Assembly (NCBI RefSeq): GCF_000222485.1
Contig: NC_015914.1
Span: 4,632,001-4,696,000, forward strand
Direction: 5' to 3'
Length of the DNA: 64,000 nt
From: Cyclobacterium marinum DSM 745
GTDB taxonomy: Bacteria; Bacteroidota; Bacteroidia; Cytophagales; Cyclobacteriaceae
The notes under the pieces were generated by a model, which was given only the letters and a program-made list of their open reading frames with translations, was not told the origin of the DNA and searched no databases. Positions 1 through 9,604 of the stretch are shown piece after piece (the stretch's first letter is position 1; each line of letters begins with the position of its first letter). The position numbers and the translations under genes were made by a program.

Positions 1-1640
1 TTCAGAACAGTTTGGCGGGAATGCGAAATTATGTAACAGGTGAATTGGTAAATGTAGGAGGTTGGTTTGCAACTTCACAGCTCACGGAAAGTCAAGACAA
101 CCAGCGGGAATTGAGTCAGCGACTGTATTTGAATTATGACCAAAATTTTGAAAAGCACAGTGTTCAAGCCACAGCAGGCTATGAAGAAATCTACAATCGA
201 TTTAAGCAAATAACCGCCTATAGGGATAATTTTTTCAGCAATGACCTGAGAGATATCAATGCAGGTGATGTGCAAAACCAAAGAACAGGGGGGTATTCAC
301 AAGAGTGGAGACTTAGGTCGTTTTTCGGTAGAGCCAATTACAGTTTCGATGACAAATACATGTTTCAGGCCAATGTTCGTTATGATGGGTCATCTAGGTT
401 TGGAGAAGGAAAACGTTGGGGGGTATTTCCATCTTTTTCCGCAGGATGGAGAATTTCAGAAGAAGATTTCCTCAATGATGGTAGCTTATTCAGTGATTTA
501 AGATTGAGAGGCTCATGGGGCCAATTGGGTAACCAAAGTATAGGTTTGTACAGATACCTCAATACCTACAACTTAGGTACAGGCTATCAATTCAATAATA
601 ATCTGGTTCCCGGTACTGCCATTACAAGTGCAGGCAATCCGGACATTACTTGGGAAACTACCACCATGTCTAATATAGGTTTGGATATGGGATTTATGGA
701 TGATAGGATAGAGGTAATTGCTGAATATTTTTACAAGTATACCGATGATATTTTGATAGAACTGCCGATCCCAAGAACGATTGGCTATGACCCGCCAGTA
801 CAAAATGCAGCTGCTGTCTCGAACAAGGGTTGGGAGTTGGCTGTAAATTATCATGGTTCCCCGGACTCTGAGAGTGGTTTTCAGTATTCAGTAGGTATTA
901 ATTTTTCAGATGTAGTTAATAAAATTGAAGACTTAAAGGGTACTGGGCCATTTTTTCCGGACAAGTTTACGGTATGGACTGAAGGTGAATCCATCAATTC
1001 TTTGAGAGGTTTAAAATCCCCCGGAATATATAAAACCCAAGAAGACCTGGACAACTACCCTGCCACCATATTTCCTACTGTTACCATAGGAGACATCATT
1101 TATGAAGACTTAAATGGAGATGGTGTGATTTCTCAATCCCTTTACCCGGCAGGGGATCAATATATCATGGGGAATGAAGACCCACGATATGAATTTGGCG
1201 TGCGTTTCAATGCCTCTTACAAAGGGTTTGATTTTTCTATGTTTTGGCAAGGTGTGTTGCGCCAACAGCACTCCTTGGATGGAGCATTGATGGAAGGGCC
1301 TAATTATACCAATTTTATTCCGGTGACCATGGCAAGGGAGGCTTATCATCCTGAAAGAAACCCAAATGGAACATGGCCAATGGTAAGGTCGGGTAACTCC
1401 GCCAACCTAATGGAAGCAGATTTTTGGTTGCAAAATACAAGTTACTTAAGGTTAAAAAACTTTCAGTTCGGATATACTATTCCCCAGAATGTAGTAGCCA
1501 ATTTGAGAGTATATGTATCAGGTGAAAACATGTTGACATTTACAGAGACTGAACTCTTCGACCCTGAGACACCAAGAGGAAGAAGCCAGTTCTTTCCTCA
1601 CAGCAAACTTTTCAGTGGTGGAGTAAACATCACCTTTTAA
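1..1640 (+). CDS. SusC/RagA-family TonB-dependent outer-membrane transporter, C-terminal part (5' end outside window)
   Basis: The reading frame is open from the first base, so the N-terminal plug and signal peptide lie upstream of the window. The visible 540 or so residues are beta-barrel sequence with repeated aromatic/Gly motifs of SusC proteins (DDKYMFQANVRYDGSSRFG, WGVFPSFSAGWRISEEDF, LRLRGSWGQLGNQ, the DLNGDGVI loop near residue 370) and end in an amphipathic final strand (GGVNITF). SusC proteins import oligosaccharides across the outer membrane using TonB energy, with a SusD lipoprotein as lid; the SusD gene follows after 17 bases. The apparent TTG at position 12 is internal, not a start. 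Substrate cannot be read from the barrel. Confidence 0.93.
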   Translation, partial: QNSLAGMRNYVTGELVNVGGWFATSQLTESQDNQRELSQRLYLNYDQNFEKHSVQATAGYEEIYNRFKQITAYRDNFFSNDLRDINAGDVQNQRTGGYSQEWRLRSFFGRANYSFDDKYMFQANVRYDGSSRFGEGKRWGVFPSFSAGWRISEEDFLNDGSLFSDLRLRGSWGQLGNQSIGLYRYLNTYNLGTGYQFNNNLVPGTAITSAGNPDITWETTTMSNIGLDMGFMDDRIEVIAEYFYKYTDDILIELPIPRTIGYDPPVQNAAAVSNKGWELAVNYHGSPDSESGFQYSVGINFSDVVNKIEDLKGTGPFFPDKFTVWTEGESINSLRGLKSPGIYKTQEDLDNYPATIFPTVTIGDIIYEDLNGDGVISQSLYPAGDQYIMGNEDPRYEFGVRFNASYKGFDFSMFWQGVLRQQHSLDGALMEGPNYTNFIPVTMAREAYHPERNPNGTWPMVRSGNSANLMEADFWLQNTSYLRLKNFQFGYTIPQNVVANLRVYVSGENMLTFTETELFDPETPRGRSQFFPHSKLFSGGVNITF

Positions 1641-1657
1641 TTTAAAATAGAAAAGCG

Positions 1658-3214
1658 ATGAAAATATTAAATAAAACTATAAAATACATAGGACTGTCCT
1701 ATTTGGCTTTAGGTTTTTTCAGTTGTGATGATGGGCTGGATTTAATCCCACCTGGCCAAGTTTCTGAACTTATCTATTGGCAACAAGAAAAAGATGCAAA
1801 TCTAGCTGTAAATGGAATTTATGCAGAATTGGATGGACAAGCCATGGTCAAAGAACTAGATGCCGTCACTGACATTGGCTTTAGGGCTCCTTCAGGGCCG
1901 GGATCATTCCATGACGTATGTATGGGGACTTTTGATCCAGTGAATGCGGCGATTGGCTCTCAGTGGGACAGGTATTACCGGGGTGTTCAGCGCGCTAATA
2001 ATGTGTTAGCTAATATTGGTAGAATAGAACAGGGAGATGAGAATTTACTTGCACGTTACGAAGCAGAAGCGAGGTTTTTACGGGCTTTCTTTTATACTCA
2101 GTTGAGTAGTCTTTGGGGAGATGTTCCTTTGATTTTAGATCCATTAGAAATTACAGACCATATAGGCAGAACGGCAAAATCTGAAGTTGTTGATTTTGTT
2201 ATTGCTGAATTGGATCAAATAATTCAAGGAAATCAACTTCCACTTAGTTATTCTCAAGAGGTGGGAAGAGCCACCCTAGGGGCTGCCATAGCATTAAAAG
2301 CCCGGATTGCCTATAGGAATGAAAGGTATACTGTGGCCAGAGACGCTGCCAAGGCCGTGATGGATCTTGGAATCTACGAATTATACCCTGATTATGAAGC
2401 CCTGTTTCAATATGCCGGCCAAAATTCTTCGGAAGTAATCTTTGATAGGCAATATGCTGTGGGAGGGGATACGTACAATGCCTTCTCTTATGCGGCAGCT
2501 TCGATTGGGGGAGGGTCTGTAGTAGAACCCGTGCACAATCTATTTTTAAAATATGGTTATAAGGGACCTCAGAACCCCAATGACCCATTTGAGAATATCG
2601 ATCCACGTTGGAATTATACCACTTACTACACGGGTCAGCCCATAGGTACAAGCACTTTCAACTCATTACCAGATAGTCCAACGGCCGATAGGGTCAGGTC
2701 TTCTGAGTTTTCTACAGTAAATGGATACAATTTAAAGAAATGGGTAGATTTTGCTGCAGATGGAAGCAACCCTAATACTGGCTCGATTAATATGATTTTG
2801 ATTCGCTATGCGGATATTTTGTTGATGTATGCTGAGTCAAAAATTGAATTGGGTGAAATCGATGATTCCGTATATGATGCAATCAATGAGGTAAGGCAGA
2901 GACCAACAGTGGAAATGCCTATCATAACTTCAGGAAAATCTCAGGAAGAATTGAGAGCCATTATTCGGGATGAGAGAGCTGTAGAATTGGCTTTTGAGGG
3001 ATTAAGATTGTATGATATGAACCGATGGAAAATTGGAGAAGAAAAAGTTGGTACAGTAGAAGGGCTTTATTACCTCAATACTGCCAGTGGGGAATGGGAA
3101 ACCATAACCAGTGGATTGACCAGAACTTTCAGAGCAGATCGAGATTATTTATGGCCTATTCCTCAAGTCGAAATGGAGATCAACGATAATATTACCCAAA
3201 ACCCTAATTATTAA
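1658..3214 (+). CDS. SusD/RagB-family outer-membrane glycan-binding lipoprotein
   Basis: 518 residues, with a lipoprotein signal peptide whose lipobox is GFFSC (Cys about residue 23) followed by acidic residues, as in surface-exposed lipoproteins. The body carries SusD landmarks: an early segment on insertion of a plural 'NGIYAELDGQ' region, the TPR-like 'ARFLRAFFYTQLSSLWGDVPL' helix pair, 'RYADILLMYAESKIELGE', 'RDERAVELAFEGLRLYDMNRW' and the C-terminal 'YLWPIPQVEMEIN...NPNY'. It should bind glycan at the cell surface and cap the SusC encoded just upstream, from which it is separated by 17 bases (same operon). A rho-independent terminator follows 40 bases after the stop, so this SusC/D unit ends here. 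Substrate unknown. Confidence 0.95.
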   Translation: MKILNKTIKYIGLSYLALGFFSCDDGLDLIPPGQVSELIYWQQEKDANLAVNGIYAELDGQAMVKELDAVTDIGFRAPSGPGSFHDVCMGTFDPVNAAIGSQWDRYYRGVQRANNVLANIGRIEQGDENLLARYEAEARFLRAFFYTQLSSLWGDVPLILDPLEITDHIGRTAKSEVVDFVIAELDQIIQGNQLPLSYSQEVGRATLGAAIALKARIAYRNERYTVARDAAKAVMDLGIYELYPDYEALFQYAGQNSSEVIFDRQYAVGGDTYNAFSYAAASIGGGSVVEPVHNLFLKYGYKGPQNPNDPFENIDPRWNYTTYYTGQPIGTSTFNSLPDSPTADRVRSSEFSTVNGYNLKKWVDFAADGSNPNTGSINMILIRYADILLMYAESKIELGEIDDSVYDAINEVRQRPTVEMPIITSGKSQEELRAIIRDERAVELAFEGLRLYDMNRWKIGEEKVGTVEGLYYLNTASGEWETITSGLTRTFRADRDYLWPIPQVEMEINDNITQNPNY

Positions 3215-3254
3215 AGGCTAATTGAATAGAACAAATTAAATAACAGTAGAGTGG

Positions 3255-3286
3255 AAAGCCGCAAATGATTCGTTTGCGGTTTTTTA
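3255..3286 (+). terminator. Rho-independent terminator after the SusC/SusD operon
   Basis: CCGCAAA (3259-3265) pairs with TTTGCGG (3273-3279) with extra inner and outer pairs, followed directly by a T tract and TAT. It lies about 40 bases after the SusD stop codon. Confidence 0.85.
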
Positions 3287-3674
3287 TATTTACCCTTTCG
3301 AAGAATAAGAGTAAAGGGGGTAAATAATGTTATAGCCTAAAATATGGAATAAAACTACTTTATTTGCTGTCGACAGACAGGTTCACCATTTCGATGTTAT
3401 ATTCTGCCATTTATTTCGAATACAACGCTTATCTAAAATCCTATTACATCAACCGAGTAAAATTAATGTTAAACTAACCGGTTTCTCTCAAATTTATTTG
3501 CTAGGATTTAATTTTTTATTCTAAGTTTCAATTAAGGGTAGGAAAGAGAATCTTTGAATTACCTTTAAAGCTATACCTTAAGGTAATTGGGTAGCTTTTC
3601 CTTAATTTGCTTTCTAATTAATGTGTATGAAAAAATATACTGGTGCATCGAAAACCCTTGTTAGATTATTTGAA
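3287..3674. other. Intergenic region with nested inverted repeats
   Basis: No coding potential is seen. Near its end there is a nest of inverted repeats: AATTACCTT (3557-3565) with AAGGTAATT (3580-3588), a perfect TACCTTAAGGTA palindrome (3574-3585), and AAAGCTA (3567-3573) with TAGCTTT (3592-3598). The first and last pairings are mutually exclusive. A TTAATTTG box at 3602-3609 resembles the Bacteroidota -7 element, which would put transcription start near 3616 and favour translation from 3675. Function is inferred only. Confidence 0.4.
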
Positions 3675-4490
3675 ATGAAACCTTTTAAAAGCATCCTTTA
3701 TTGCATGTATATCTCCTTTTTAATATGGGGTTGTAGACAGCGAAGCGTTGAAGTGGAGGAGGGTAATAAATTAAAACCTACCAATACTGCCATAATTCCG
3801 GTTCCAAAACTTGAAAATGACAGTTACGATTGGTGGGAACGCCATAATGATGTACTTGGGGTAAAGGATTCATTAAATCCCGAAATTGTGCTTATTGGAA
3901 ATTCCATCACCCATTTTTGGGGAGGAAATTTTCCCCCCTTAAAAAATGCTGATGGTAGCCTAAGAGTGGCTAATGGCCCAAATTCTTGGGAGTCAACTTT
4001 TCAAAACCGACGTGTCCTTAATTTAGGCTTCGGATGGGACAGAACACAAAATGTGCTGTGGCGCCTAAATAATGGGGAACTGGATGGTGTAGCCCCCAAG
4101 TTGGTGGTTATCCATATAGGAACCAACAATACAAGTGAAACAGAAAATGCACGAAAAAATACAGCTGCTGAAATACTTGAAGGGATTCTGGCTATTTATA
4201 ATAAGGTTCGTTCTAAAACACCAAATGCAAAAATTGTTTTAATGGAAATAATGCCTCGTGAAGAAATGCCGGACGATTCGCGGAGATTATTAATTAATGA
4301 AACCAACCACTTACTGAAGCAATATGCAAAGGAAAATAGCATAACTTTGTTAGGCATTTCATCTAAAATGTTGACATCTGAAGGGGTCCTTACCAAAAAG
4401 GTTACCCTTGATTTCTGTCATCCAAATGAAGCCGGTTATCAAATTTGGGGAGAGGCACTAGGCCCTTTTATTGATAGTATTGAAGATTAA
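3675..4490 (+). CDS. GDSL/SGNH-family lipoprotein esterase (platelet-activating-factor acetylhydrolase-like)
   Basis: 272 residues from the chosen ATG. The frame opens at 3621, but starting at 3675 gives a clean lipoprotein signal ending LIWGC, so the first 18 codons are probably leader. SGNH blocks are visible: GNSITH with the nucleophile Ser (about residue 77), the oxyanion block around 'NLGFGWDRTQNVLWRL', IHIGTNNTS with the block III Asn, and DFCHPNEAGYQIW carrying the Asp-x-x-His dyad. Family members deacylate carbohydrates or lipids; in this neighbourhood a role in removing acetyl or similar esters from a glycan is plausible but inferred. It stands alone on the plus strand, between the SusC/D operon and a decayed gene. 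Confidence 0.85.
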   Translation: MKPFKSILYCMYISFLIWGCRQRSVEVEEGNKLKPTNTAIIPVPKLENDSYDWWERHNDVLGVKDSLNPEIVLIGNSITHFWGGNFPPLKNADGSLRVANGPNSWESTFQNRRVLNLGFGWDRTQNVLWRLNNGELDGVAPKLVVIHIGTNNTSETENARKNTAAEILEGILAIYNKVRSKTPNAKIVLMEIMPREEMPDDSRRLLINETNHLLKQYAKENSITLLGISSKMLTSEGVLTKKVTLDFCHPNEAGYQIWGEALGPFIDSIED

Positions 4491-4539
4491 TTTCAAATTA
4501 TTTTAATACTTTAAAATTGCAAGAGCCGTTGGGTTTTGG

Positions 4540-5213
4540 CCAGGCATTCTAATTTCGATGAAAATGGAGGTGCTTGGCAAGGCCATGCCGAAGATGCCTT
4601 AGCAAAGTCCATGTAGCGACATGGAAGGAATCTAATTTGAAGTTTTGATCACGCCATGCATCGTGGCTGACGGGGTGGTTTCATTATCAGTTAACTGGGG
4701 TAAGGAAGTGGATTATAACCTTTTTCCTGTTGCCGAGTCTTTGGACTTAGCTCATGAAAACAATACTGATGCCAATAGTCTTTATGGAAACTCAATGTTT
4801 GTTTCTCCTGAAACGGAGGAAATTACGGTTGCAGGGAATTCTCCTGCACTACATTTGGGATTCAACAATTTTCCGTTGGACAATTTTGGTGTTCAAAAAG
4901 CGGAATTAAAGGCAATTGCCAAACAACCGAGTATTCCAGAATTTAATGTGCCTTATTTTCAATATGACATTAATCGCACAAAAGATTGGCTTGGTGCTAC
5001 ACTTAAAAATGTGGAAACCCTAGCCGAACAATCTGCATCAGGTTCACATAAAATGGATGGGGTAATTGCGTTAAGCGTATAAAGCAAAAGTAAATTAGCA
5101 ATGTCAGTATTAAAGGATGGCGGTGTTATTGTTGGGGTTGAAGGTGAAATAAATTAAGGTTAATTTGCAGTGAATTGAGAGCCATTCGCTGCAGTTTTGA
5201 CAAAATTTTATAA
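4540..5213 (+). pseudogene. Decayed secreted parallel beta-helix protein with C-terminal PDZ-like segment
   Basis: Coding remnants occur in more than one frame. The longest (4645-5082) reads ADGVVSLSVNWGKEVDYNLF, later SMFVSPETEEITVAGNSPA then LHLGFNNFPLDNFGV, a pattern I associate with the end of right-handed parallel beta-helix proteins, and goes on to 'KDWLGATLKNVE', which resembles a PDZ domain start. After the stop at 5080-5082 a second frame reads SKSKLAMSVLKDGGVIVGVE, which continues a PDZ fold, and a third frame reads on to about 5210. Upstream, 4540-4614 carries GGAWQGHAEDALAKSM in yet another frame before a stop. Several frameshifts and the absence of any N-terminus indicate a dead gene. 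The family label rests on remembered patterns; ends are approximate. Confidence 0.6.
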
Positions 5214-5382
5214 ACTAGTTAAGGCGATTATCCTTATTTTAAGATTGCATAAATATCACCGTTTAGTTATTGACAAAGAAATGGGTAGATCAATTCAAAT
5301 GCTAAACCTTTGATGCAGAGTAGGTAATGGCTTAAAATGAAGGGTAAATTATAAATTAAGCATATCTACCAGAATTATTTTC

Positions 5383-5390
5383 TAATTTTG
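5383..5390 (+). promoter_or_regulatory. Candidate Bacteroidota -7 box for guaB
   Basis: TAATTTTG matches the TAnnTTTG consensus of the primary Bacteroidota sigma factor and lies 24 bases before the chosen ATG. No TTG is found at the expected -33 spacing, so this is a partial match. Confidence 0.35.
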
Positions 5391-5413
5391 TAGAATTTTA
5401 TTTGAAAAAAAAT

Positions 5414-6910
5414 ATGGCAAATATAATAAATGAAATTTCAAGGACCTTCAGCGAGTACTTGATATTACCCGGATTAACAAGGAAGTCAAACACCCCAGAC
5501 GCAGTAAATCTAAAAACACCATTAGTTAAGTATAAAAAAGGGGAAGTTCCGAAAATCACCTTAAATATTCCATTTGTCTCTGCCATTATGCAATCGGTAT
5601 CAGACAATGGACTTGCCATCGCTTTGGCAAAAGAAGGAGGCTTGTCATTTATCTTTGGTTCTCAGTCAATTGAAGGTCAAGTCAAAATGGTGATGGAGGT
5701 AAAAAAATATAAGGCTGGTTTTGTAGAAAGCAGAGCCAATTTAACGCCTGAACATACTTTAGAGGATGTATTGGCCTTAAAAAAAGAGACGAGTTTCTCA
5801 ACTGTTGGAGTAACAGATGATGGCACCTCTTGTGGTAAACTATTAGGGCTAATAACGAGTAGGGATTACAGGGTTAGCAAGGAAAGTTTGACTAAGAAAG
5901 TGAAAGATTTTATGACACCCTTATCCAATTTGATAACAGCTAAGGATGGAATTACATTAAATGAGGCTAATGATACCATCTGGGAGCATAAATTGAACAA
6001 TTTGCCAATTGTCGATAAGAATGGCAAATTAAAGTATTTTGTGTTTCGCAAAGATTATGACAGCCATAAAGACCACCCAAACGAGCTGTCAGATGCTAAG
6101 AAAAGGTTGGTCGTAGGGGCAGGGATTAACACAAGAGATTATGAGGAAAGGGTACCTGCATTAGTAGAAGCTGGTGTTGATGTGTTATGTATTGACTCTT
6201 CAGATGGCTTCTCAGAATGGCAAAAAGACACCATCTCTTATGTGAAAGAAAAATACGATGGCAATGTTTTGATTGGTGCCGGTAATGTGGTAGATAGAGA
6301 AGGCTTTCTATATTTAGCCAAAGCTGGTGCCGATTTTGTTAAAGTTGGTGTTGGGGGCGGTTCTATCTGTATTACTAGGGAACAGAAAGGTATAGGTAGA
6401 GGACAAGCTACAGCACTTATCGATGTTGCCAAAGCCAGAGATGAGTATTTTATAGAAAGTGGAGAATATATTCCCATCTGTTCAGATGGTGGAATTGTCC
6501 AGGATTATCATATTACCTTGGCACTTGCCATGGGGGCGGATTTCTTGATGATGGGGAGGTATTTTGCCCGTTTTGATGAAAGTCCGACGAGAAAACTTCT
6601 AGTAGGTGGAAATTATGTCAAAGAATATTGGGGCGAGGGTTCTAATAGAGCAAGAAATTGGCAACGCTATGATATGGGAGGAAAGGACAATTTGAAATTT
6701 GAAGAAGGCGTAGACAGTTATGTTCCTTATGCAGGTAAATTAAAAGATAATTTAGACCAAACTATTGGGAAAACTAAATCAACCATGTGTAGCTGTGGAA
6801 TATCCTCAATTAAGGAATTACAATCCGATGCCAAATTGACTTTGGTATCATCGACCAGTATCATTGAAGGTGGTGCGCATGATGTAATTGTGAAAGACGG
6901 TAAAAATTAA
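5414..6910 (+). CDS. guaB: Inosine-5'-monophosphate dehydrogenase
   Basis: Catalyses NAD-dependent oxidation of IMP to XMP, the committed step of GTP synthesis, in the cytosol. The TIM barrel is interrupted by a CBS pair (about residues 95-220). The catalytic loop is [17 protein letters not shown] with the nucleophilic Cys at residue 319, and the mobile flap carries [10 protein letters not shown] with the Arg418-Tyr419 dyad; the C-terminus is [24 protein letters not shown] at 5402 would add four residues, but the ATG at 5414 gives a length of 498 and places the active-site residues exactly at the numbers used for the Tritrichomonas foetus enzyme. The sequence follows that protist-type IMPDH rather than the usual bacterial form (see findings). 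It is monocistronic, with a terminator downstream. Confidence 0.95.
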   Translation: MANIINEISRTFSEYLILPGLTRKSNTPDAVNLKTPLVKYKKGEVPKITLNIPFVSAIMQSVSDNGLAIALAKEGGLSFIFGSQSIEGQVKMVMEVKKYKAGFVESRANLTPEHTLEDVLALKKETSFSTVGVTDDGTSCGKLLGLITSRDYRVSKESLTKKVKDFMTPLSNLITAKDGITLNEANDTIWEHKLNNLPIVDKNGKLKYFVFRKDYDSHKDHPNELSDAKKRLVVGAGINTRDYEERVPALVEAGVDVLCIDSSDGFSEWQKDTISYVKEKYDGNVLIGAGNVVDREGFLYLAKAGADFVKVGVGGGSICITREQKGIGRGQATALIDVAKARDEYFIESGEYIPICSDGGIVQDYHITLALAMGADFLMMGRYFARFDESPTRKLLVGGNYVKEYWGEGSNRARNWQRYDMGGKDNLKFEEGVDSYVPYAGKLKDNLDQTIGKTKSTMCSCGISSIKELQSDAKLTLVSSTSIIEGGAHDVIVKDGKN

Positions 6911-6996
6911 GGCCTTTAAAACCCAACTACTTGGATTCCTAGGAGAAGAAAATAAAGTAGCTTCCTAGCAAGACACTTTGTGGTAAAGCTTCATGA

Positions 6997-7028
6997 CCTA
7001 TCCTGTGCTTAACAGGATAGGTTTTTTT
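6997..7028 (+). terminator. Rho-independent terminator after guaB
   Basis: A perfect 10-bp stem, CCTATCCTGT (6997-7006) with ACAGGATAGG (7012-7021), has a five-base loop and is followed by seven T residues. Confidence 0.92.
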
Positions 7029-7199
7029 ATGAGCTGATTTCAGCACCAAATAGCAGATCTATTGCCCACTTCGATTTTAAGAAAGGGAATGCTAATGGTT
7101 GTATTTTTATTCTTATTTTTAAAGGATATAATATGAGAATGTGTTAAATTGATACTTTCCTGAGCCATTGGGTTTTAAAATTTTCAGAAGAAACAATTA

Positions 7200-9542
7200 A
7201 TGAAAGGTAAGATAACGCGGCAATTGGCGGCCGTCATGTTTACAGATATTGTCGGTTATACAGCATTAATGCAAAAAAATGAAGCTGTGGCCATGAGGAT
7301 TAGATCACGGCACCGAGAGGTTTTCGAAAGCCTTCATAAAATCTACAATGGTGAAATCATTCAGTATTATGGAGATGGTACGCTTAGTGTTTTTAAGAGT
7401 GCCATTGAAGCGGCAAATTGCGCCATCCAAATCCAAAACCTTTTGCTAGGTAATGACCCAGTACCAGTGCGAATAGGTCTGCATATGGGTGACATTGTAT
7501 ATAGCGAAACTGAAGTGTATGGGGATGGAGTGAATTTTGCGTCACGGATTGAAAGCATGAGCGTCGCGGGTGGTATTCTCTTGTCGGATAAATTAAATGA
7601 TGAGCTAAAAAACCATCCCACTATTGCTACAACTTCACTTGGTCATTTTGAACTAAAGAACATAGAAAAACCCGTGGAGGTTTTTGCAATCTGCAATGAG
7701 GGAATTAAGGTCCCTCTCCTTCAGGAGATAGGTGGAAAGCAAAAAAATAATTATAAGACCATTGCAGTGCTTCCCTTTACAAACATGAGTACGAATGCTG
7801 AAAATGAATATTTCAGCGATGGCATTACGGAAGAGATCATTAATGCATTGGCAAAAATTAAGCGTCTGAAAGTTACTTCCAGAACTTCCTCATTCTTCTT
7901 TAAAAATAAAAATGTTCCTATCAAACAAATAGCGAAAGAGTTGGATGTATCTGCCATTCTTGAAGGTAGTGTGCGGTTGGCTGGTGATACAGTGAGGATT
8001 ACCGCGCAATTGATCCAAACAAAGGAAGATTTTCACTTTTGGTCGGAAACATGGGACAGGAAACTGGAGAATATTTTCGAGGTTCAGGATGAGATCAGTC
8101 TTTTGATTGCGGATAAATTAAGAGAGCATTTTGGGCACTTTGAAATAAATGAACACCTTGTAACCAAACCGACAGACAGTATCAGTGCCTATGAGTACTG
8201 TTTAAAAGCAAAATTTCACAAAAACAAATGGAATCCGAAAGATGTTGAAACGGCGATTTCCTTTTATGATAAGGCTTTAAAGATTGACCCCAAATATTCT
8301 GAGGCATTGGTTGGAAAGGCGGACTGTTATAGTTTTTTAGGAACTACTGGATTCATGCCGTTTGAAGAAGCATGGGGGAGAACTATTCAGTATACGAATC
8401 AGGCTATCGAATTAAACGATGAATCTTCAGGTGTTTATTATCAATTGTCCAATCAAGCTTTTTTTATAGAATGTGATTATGCCAAATCGCTTACTCAAAT
8501 GAAGAAAGCGATAGAGATCAATCCAAACAATGCCGATGCACAACAATTTATTTCTTTTTTATATATCATAGCAGGCAATAGGGCTAAAGCAAAAAATCAC
8601 CTTGATATAGCATTAAGCATCAATCCACTTTCAGATGAAACCCATTTTTTCAGAGCTTATTTTCATTATATGATTGAGGATTATCAGAAAGCCCTGACAA
8701 TGCTCAATCGGTGCATAACCAATAATAGTAAAAATATTCCTGCCCACAGTGTTAAAATATTGTGTTTATTGAAATTAGGGAAATTCGATGAGGTCATTAC
8801 CTACTTTGATAATGTGCCTGAAGACGTCATTATTGAAGGAGAAAAAACAGGAGCGATTGCTTTGGCTTATGCGATGAAAAAAGACAAAGCCAAAATTATA
8901 CAGTACCAACGCCAATTGGAAGAACAAACCAAAGCACCTAATGGATTTACGGCTGATTCCTATTTATTCTTGATGCACGCTGTTTTAGGTGAGGTCGACA
9001 AGGCATTTCAATGGGTAGAGAAGGCCCTTCAAAACAAGGCTTCCCTATTGCTCCTTCGGTACACCGATCCTATGGTTTTTGATTTAAAAAAAGATTTAAG
9101 ATATACCAAATACCAAAAAATCATTTATCCTAATAGCAATGAGGCTCTACCTATAGGTTCCAAAAAAGCTTTGTTAGATGAGGAAGCTACGGCAACCTAC
9201 AAAAACCGTTTATTAGCACTTTTTGATAAGGAAAAACCCTACTTGGACAGTGATTTATCATTGCGATCTTTAGCCAATCATTTAGAAATGCATCCAAATC
9301 AACTCTCATGGTTGCTTAATGAGAGCATTGGTAAAAATTTTAATGAGTTTGTCAACCATTACCGGGTAGAAGCTTTTAAGGAAATTGCGAATGATCCTAA
9401 CAATTCCCACTTGTCTCTAATAGGATTGGCCTATGACAGTGGGTTTAATTCAAAAACCGTTTTCAATACCTATTTTAAAAAAGAAACAGGTTTAACTCCA
9501 AAGCAGTTTCTTAAAAATCAGGATAAGAGTGACTTACAATAG
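7200..9542 (+). CDS. Class III nucleotide cyclase - FlgO/TolB-like - TPR - AraC-type HTH fusion regulator
   Basis: 780 residues with four recognisable parts. Residues 8-170 are a class III adenylate/guanylate cyclase domain: FTDIVGYT (metal Asp16), YYGDGTLSVF (metal Asp59) and VYGDGVNFASRIES with the catalytic Asn/Arg. The Lys that usually selects adenine is Gln at about residue 55. Residues 185-310 match the FlgO-like domain (IAVLPFTNMSTNAENEYFSD, then AKELDVSAILEGSVR and HFWSETWDR). Residues 330-640 are TPR repeats. Residues 675-775 are an AraC-type DNA-binding domain (LSLRSLANHLEMHPNQLSWL ... AYDSGFNSKTVFNTYFKKET, GLTPKQF). No membrane segment is seen, so it is probably a cytosolic one-component regulator that both makes a cyclic nucleotide and binds DNA. 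It is preceded by 170 bases of non-coding sequence; downstream is a large hairpin, then an oxidoreductase gene. Ligand and targets unknown. Confidence 0.85.
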   Translation: MKGKITRQLAAVMFTDIVGYTALMQKNEAVAMRIRSRHREVFESLHKIYNGEIIQYYGDGTLSVFKSAIEAANCAIQIQNLLLGNDPVPVRIGLHMGDIVYSETEVYGDGVNFASRIESMSVAGGILLSDKLNDELKNHPTIATTSLGHFELKNIEKPVEVFAICNEGIKVPLLQEIGGKQKNNYKTIAVLPFTNMSTNAENEYFSDGITEEIINALAKIKRLKVTSRTSSFFFKNKNVPIKQIAKELDVSAILEGSVRLAGDTVRITAQLIQTKEDFHFWSETWDRKLENIFEVQDEISLLIADKLREHFGHFEINEHLVTKPTDSISAYEYCLKAKFHKNKWNPKDVETAISFYDKALKIDPKYSEALVGKADCYSFLGTTGFMPFEEAWGRTIQYTNQAIELNDESSGVYYQLSNQAFFIECDYAKSLTQMKKAIEINPNNADAQQFISFLYIIAGNRAKAKNHLDIALSINPLSDETHFFRAYFHYMIEDYQKALTMLNRCITNNSKNIPAHSVKILCLLKLGKFDEVITYFDNVPEDVIIEGEKTGAIALAYAMKKDKAKIIQYQRQLEEQTKAPNGFTADSYLFLMHAVLGEVDKAFQWVEKALQNKASLLLLRYTDPMVFDLKKDLRYTKYQKIIYPNSNEALPIGSKKALLDEEATATYKNRLLALFDKEKPYLDSDLSLRSLANHLEMHPNQLSWLLNESIGKNFNEFVNHYRVEAFKEIANDPNNSHLSLIGLAYDSGFNSKTVFNTYFKKETGLTPKQFLKNQDKSDLQ

Positions 9543-9604
9543 GTTCGGGTTTATAATCACGAACATTTTACCAAAACATCCGGCTTACATTTGTTTCATT
9601 ATCA

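Noticed and set aside
2244..2651. 135-codon minus-strand ORF inside the first SusD gene
   Set aside because: Lies wholly antisense to a well-supported SusD gene and has no protein-like character.
4522..7177. Similar 16-base strings (GAGCC[GA]TTGGGTTTT) at about 4523 and 7163
   Set aside because: Only two short copies with diverging flanks; too little to call a repeat family.
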